NCBI GenBank assembly: GCA_022447685.1
Contig: JAKVAO010000002.1
Location: 35,342-99,341, forward strand
Reading direction: 5' to 3'
Length of the DNA: 64,000 nucleotides
Source of the DNA: Candidatus Caenarcanales bacterium
GTDB taxonomy: Bacteria; Cyanobacteriota; Vampirovibrionia; LMEP-6097
Below the pieces are notes generated by a model that had not been told where the DNA came from, did not search any database, and was given only the letters and a program-made list of their open reading frames with translations. Below, piece by piece: positions 63,501 through 64,000 of this stretch. The translations under genes were made by a program, and so were the position numbers. Within the stretch, counting starts at the first letter, position 1, and every line of letters starts with the position of its first letter.

Positions 63501-63944
63501 CTGGATGCGAAGGTTGATAGCGCTAAGCTTGGTTTTATTACAGGGATTGCAGTACTTGATGATAATAGTGTTATTTTTTCAGACCAGAGTTCAGATAGAT
63601 TAAGGTTAGTTTCCAATCAAACTAAGTTCAACGAAAATCTTGGTATCCCAGAGCCAGAGGAGAATACAGAAACCATAGAAGTACCAATTCCTTTTGAAAG
63701 AAATACAGCACCTGTAATTGATTTATTGAACTCAATAAATTTCGACAGTAACCAAAGATTCTCTGTTCTTGTAGGAACGAGTGTAACACTGAAAGCATTT
63801 ATCTTTGACGCTCAAGATGATGTATCAGTATTAGAACCTACAATTACTTGGACCTCAAGCTTAGATGGTCTTGTAGCAGAAGGAACTAGAAACTTTGATA
63901 TTTCTTCTTTAAGTTTAGGACTCGTAACTACTCAGGTAAATTGA
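60558..63944 (+). CDS. Exported NHL-repeat (beta-propeller) protein
   Basis: A 1128-residue protein with a signal peptide (LKFLTLFSFLALLILNISPVYA, cleavage near 30). About 18 NHL units follow, with the recurring phrase (L/I)YIADTSNHRIRKID preceded by PxGIAID.SGN and followed by TTVAGTGS.G..DG. NHL propellers bind proteins or polysaccharides. The C-terminus opens an Ig-like domain (APVIDLLNSINFDSNQRFSVLVGTSVTLKAFIFDAQDDVS) that ends abruptly at QVN-stop, so the gene may be truncated. GTG 60558 lies 6 nt after TATTAT, with an extended TGG. Five or more propellers or one long repeat rod are possible. Confidence 0.85.
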   Translation: MARKTSDLKFLTLFSFLALLILNISPVYALNGQVNIHAGNAFSGFTEGPNGVGRLDLPWGFAKSTNGNIYVANDHFVTEVNSLKTIKIFAGSSSSGDTDASRLSAAFRDLRFIAFDSQGDMYLSDSSNHKIKKIDMDSGTVTTFAGSSQGFNDAQGTAAQFDFPSGLVFDNDDNLYVADSGNRRIRKIDTSANVTTVAAHDGASSVLEGAAFSTIIGSELGDLEIYEGEVYFADTSNNVIRKLNLENATIARVAGTSSNGDLTGDALSTAEFSSPRGIAIDSSGNIYISDDSTNKLYFLDITTNQVSLLTSSSTKGFRDGNADDALFNNVYDIDLISDTELLIADRSNHCLRLYDTSTFQSPELSTIAGRNSSSDIDGALGLNSFRRPYGTAVDSSGNIYIADYDNNKIRKLDTAGNLTTVAGPSQGSRSSGTTNGSSGDLSTARFKKPSGIVIDTSGNLIITDTDNHCIRKIDLGTNTASTFSGLCGSSGNADGVTGAARFKKPQGLAIDASDNVYIADTSNRKVRKLDSSGTATTLAGTGSSGLVNGSTTNARFRDPVAIVIDSSGDLFVADKTNHAIRKIDTTNLIVSTYVGGIGSGSLDGDVSVAQFNQPHALALASNGDLYIADRYNHRIRRVNSSKQVDTIAGNGNRGFLDGKALEGSFNEVIGLSINDNDLIISDFSNQRLRKLDLSTISSSSNPVDKSIFFNDDLYVSSYTGGLAGFQDGARLGARVNNPLGLKSDSQGNIYIADASNHRIRKLDTNGNITTIAGIGGSGNADGNALTAAQFNDPADIAIADNGDIYVADRDNNAIRKIVGSTVSTVINTGLNKPQGLAFDNSGNLLIADTSNHRIKIYDGSTVNDYAGVGRGFVNGAALSVAKFNNPIGIAVASNGDVFVADSSNHIIRKISNGFVSTHAGTANASFSDGEDIASAFSSPAYLAIDKSNHLLVTDRNNNRIRLIDKSGDKVYTLAGTGPRGFLDAKVDSAKLGFITGIAVLDDNSVIFSDQSSDRLRLVSNQTKFNENLGIPEPEENTETIEVPIPFERNTAPVIDLLNSINFDSNQRFSVLVGTSVTLKAFIFDAQDDVSVLEPTITWTSSLDGLVAEGTRNFDISSLSLGLVTTQVN

Positions 63945-64000
63945 AAATTAGCAGCAAATATGTTTTGGCAAGCTAGAATTGCAGATTGTCCTAATCTTTT
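63945..64000 (+). other. Window edge after the NHL gene
   Basis: The last 56 nt contain no identifiable start of a gene. The same frame after the TGA stays open (KLAANMFWQARIADCPNLF) to the edge, so the NHL protein could continue past a stop or the next gene could begin outside. Confidence 0.3.

Overview
The window is AT-rich bacterial chromosome with a compact gene layout on both strands. The outer-membrane sugar gene kdsB, complex I genes (nuoB, nuoC, nuoL), a 2-oxoacid:ferredoxin oxidoreductase, ftsZ, an FtsB-like gene and ffh point to a diderm that respires and also uses ferredoxin. The 44-residue L34 protein (TLGGT...[10 protein letters not shown]) is of the type I associate with Cyanobacteria and their non-photosynthetic relatives. 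With the small Rcp-like response regulator and a split set of complex I genes, this makes a Melainabacteria/Vampirovibrionia-type lineage my best guess. That placement is an inference and was not tested.

Layout. (1) 1-5542 is an accessory island ending at tRNA-Arg(UCU). It holds the 3' end of a type I methylase gene (hsdM), a strongly structured untranslated stretch, two small exported proteins (one TRL-like), a reverse-transcriptase cassette, and a large serine recombinase whose last codons lie inside the tRNA gene. (2) 5.6-14 kb carries an A-type Fe-S carrier, a 1115-residue SF2-type helicase, a YgfZ-like domain fused to TPRs, and korA-korB with a perfect terminator. (3) 14-25 kb is a patch of unrecognised and exported proteins: a protease-like gene with an in-frame stop, a gene split by a 14-bp tandem duplication, a pair of divergent paralogues, and a Xer-type recombinase. 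(4) 25.8-40 kb is mixed: a large unknown gene, an EF-hand protein, yebC, a response regulator, kdsB, an SGNH-like protein with altered active site, trkH, rpmH-rnpA, a peptide-binding lipoprotein, nuoB and nuoC. (5) 40-57 kb has a 1264-residue protein with an amidoligase-like core and long repeats, nuoL, a frameshifted AAA ATPase behind paired palindromes, an FtsB-like gene, ffh, ftsZ and a giant repeat protein with Ca-binding-like loops. (6) 57.5-64 kb has siroheme genes, ridA-ilvA and a large exported NHL-repeat protein.

Two start-site classes are visible. Many genes (nuoB, nuoC, ftsZ, ffh, rpmH, the YgfZ fusion, the DoxX-like gene, the NHL gene and others) have a -10 hexamer ending only 6-11 nt before the start codon, which implies leaderless or nearly leaderless mRNAs. 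Accessory genes and downstream operon genes tend instead to have clear Shine-Dalgarno sequences.

The best candidate for an undescribed system is the minus-strand cassette at about 3789-1583: a 46-residue ribbon-helix-helix protein, a 55-residue protein, a group-II-like reverse transcriptase with YSDN in place of YxDD, a 71-nt structured RNA closed by an 11-bp inverted repeat, and a 191-residue protein. Candidate operator repeats lie in the divergent gap next to the recombinase. A second structured RNA lies about 1.4 kb away at 655-855.
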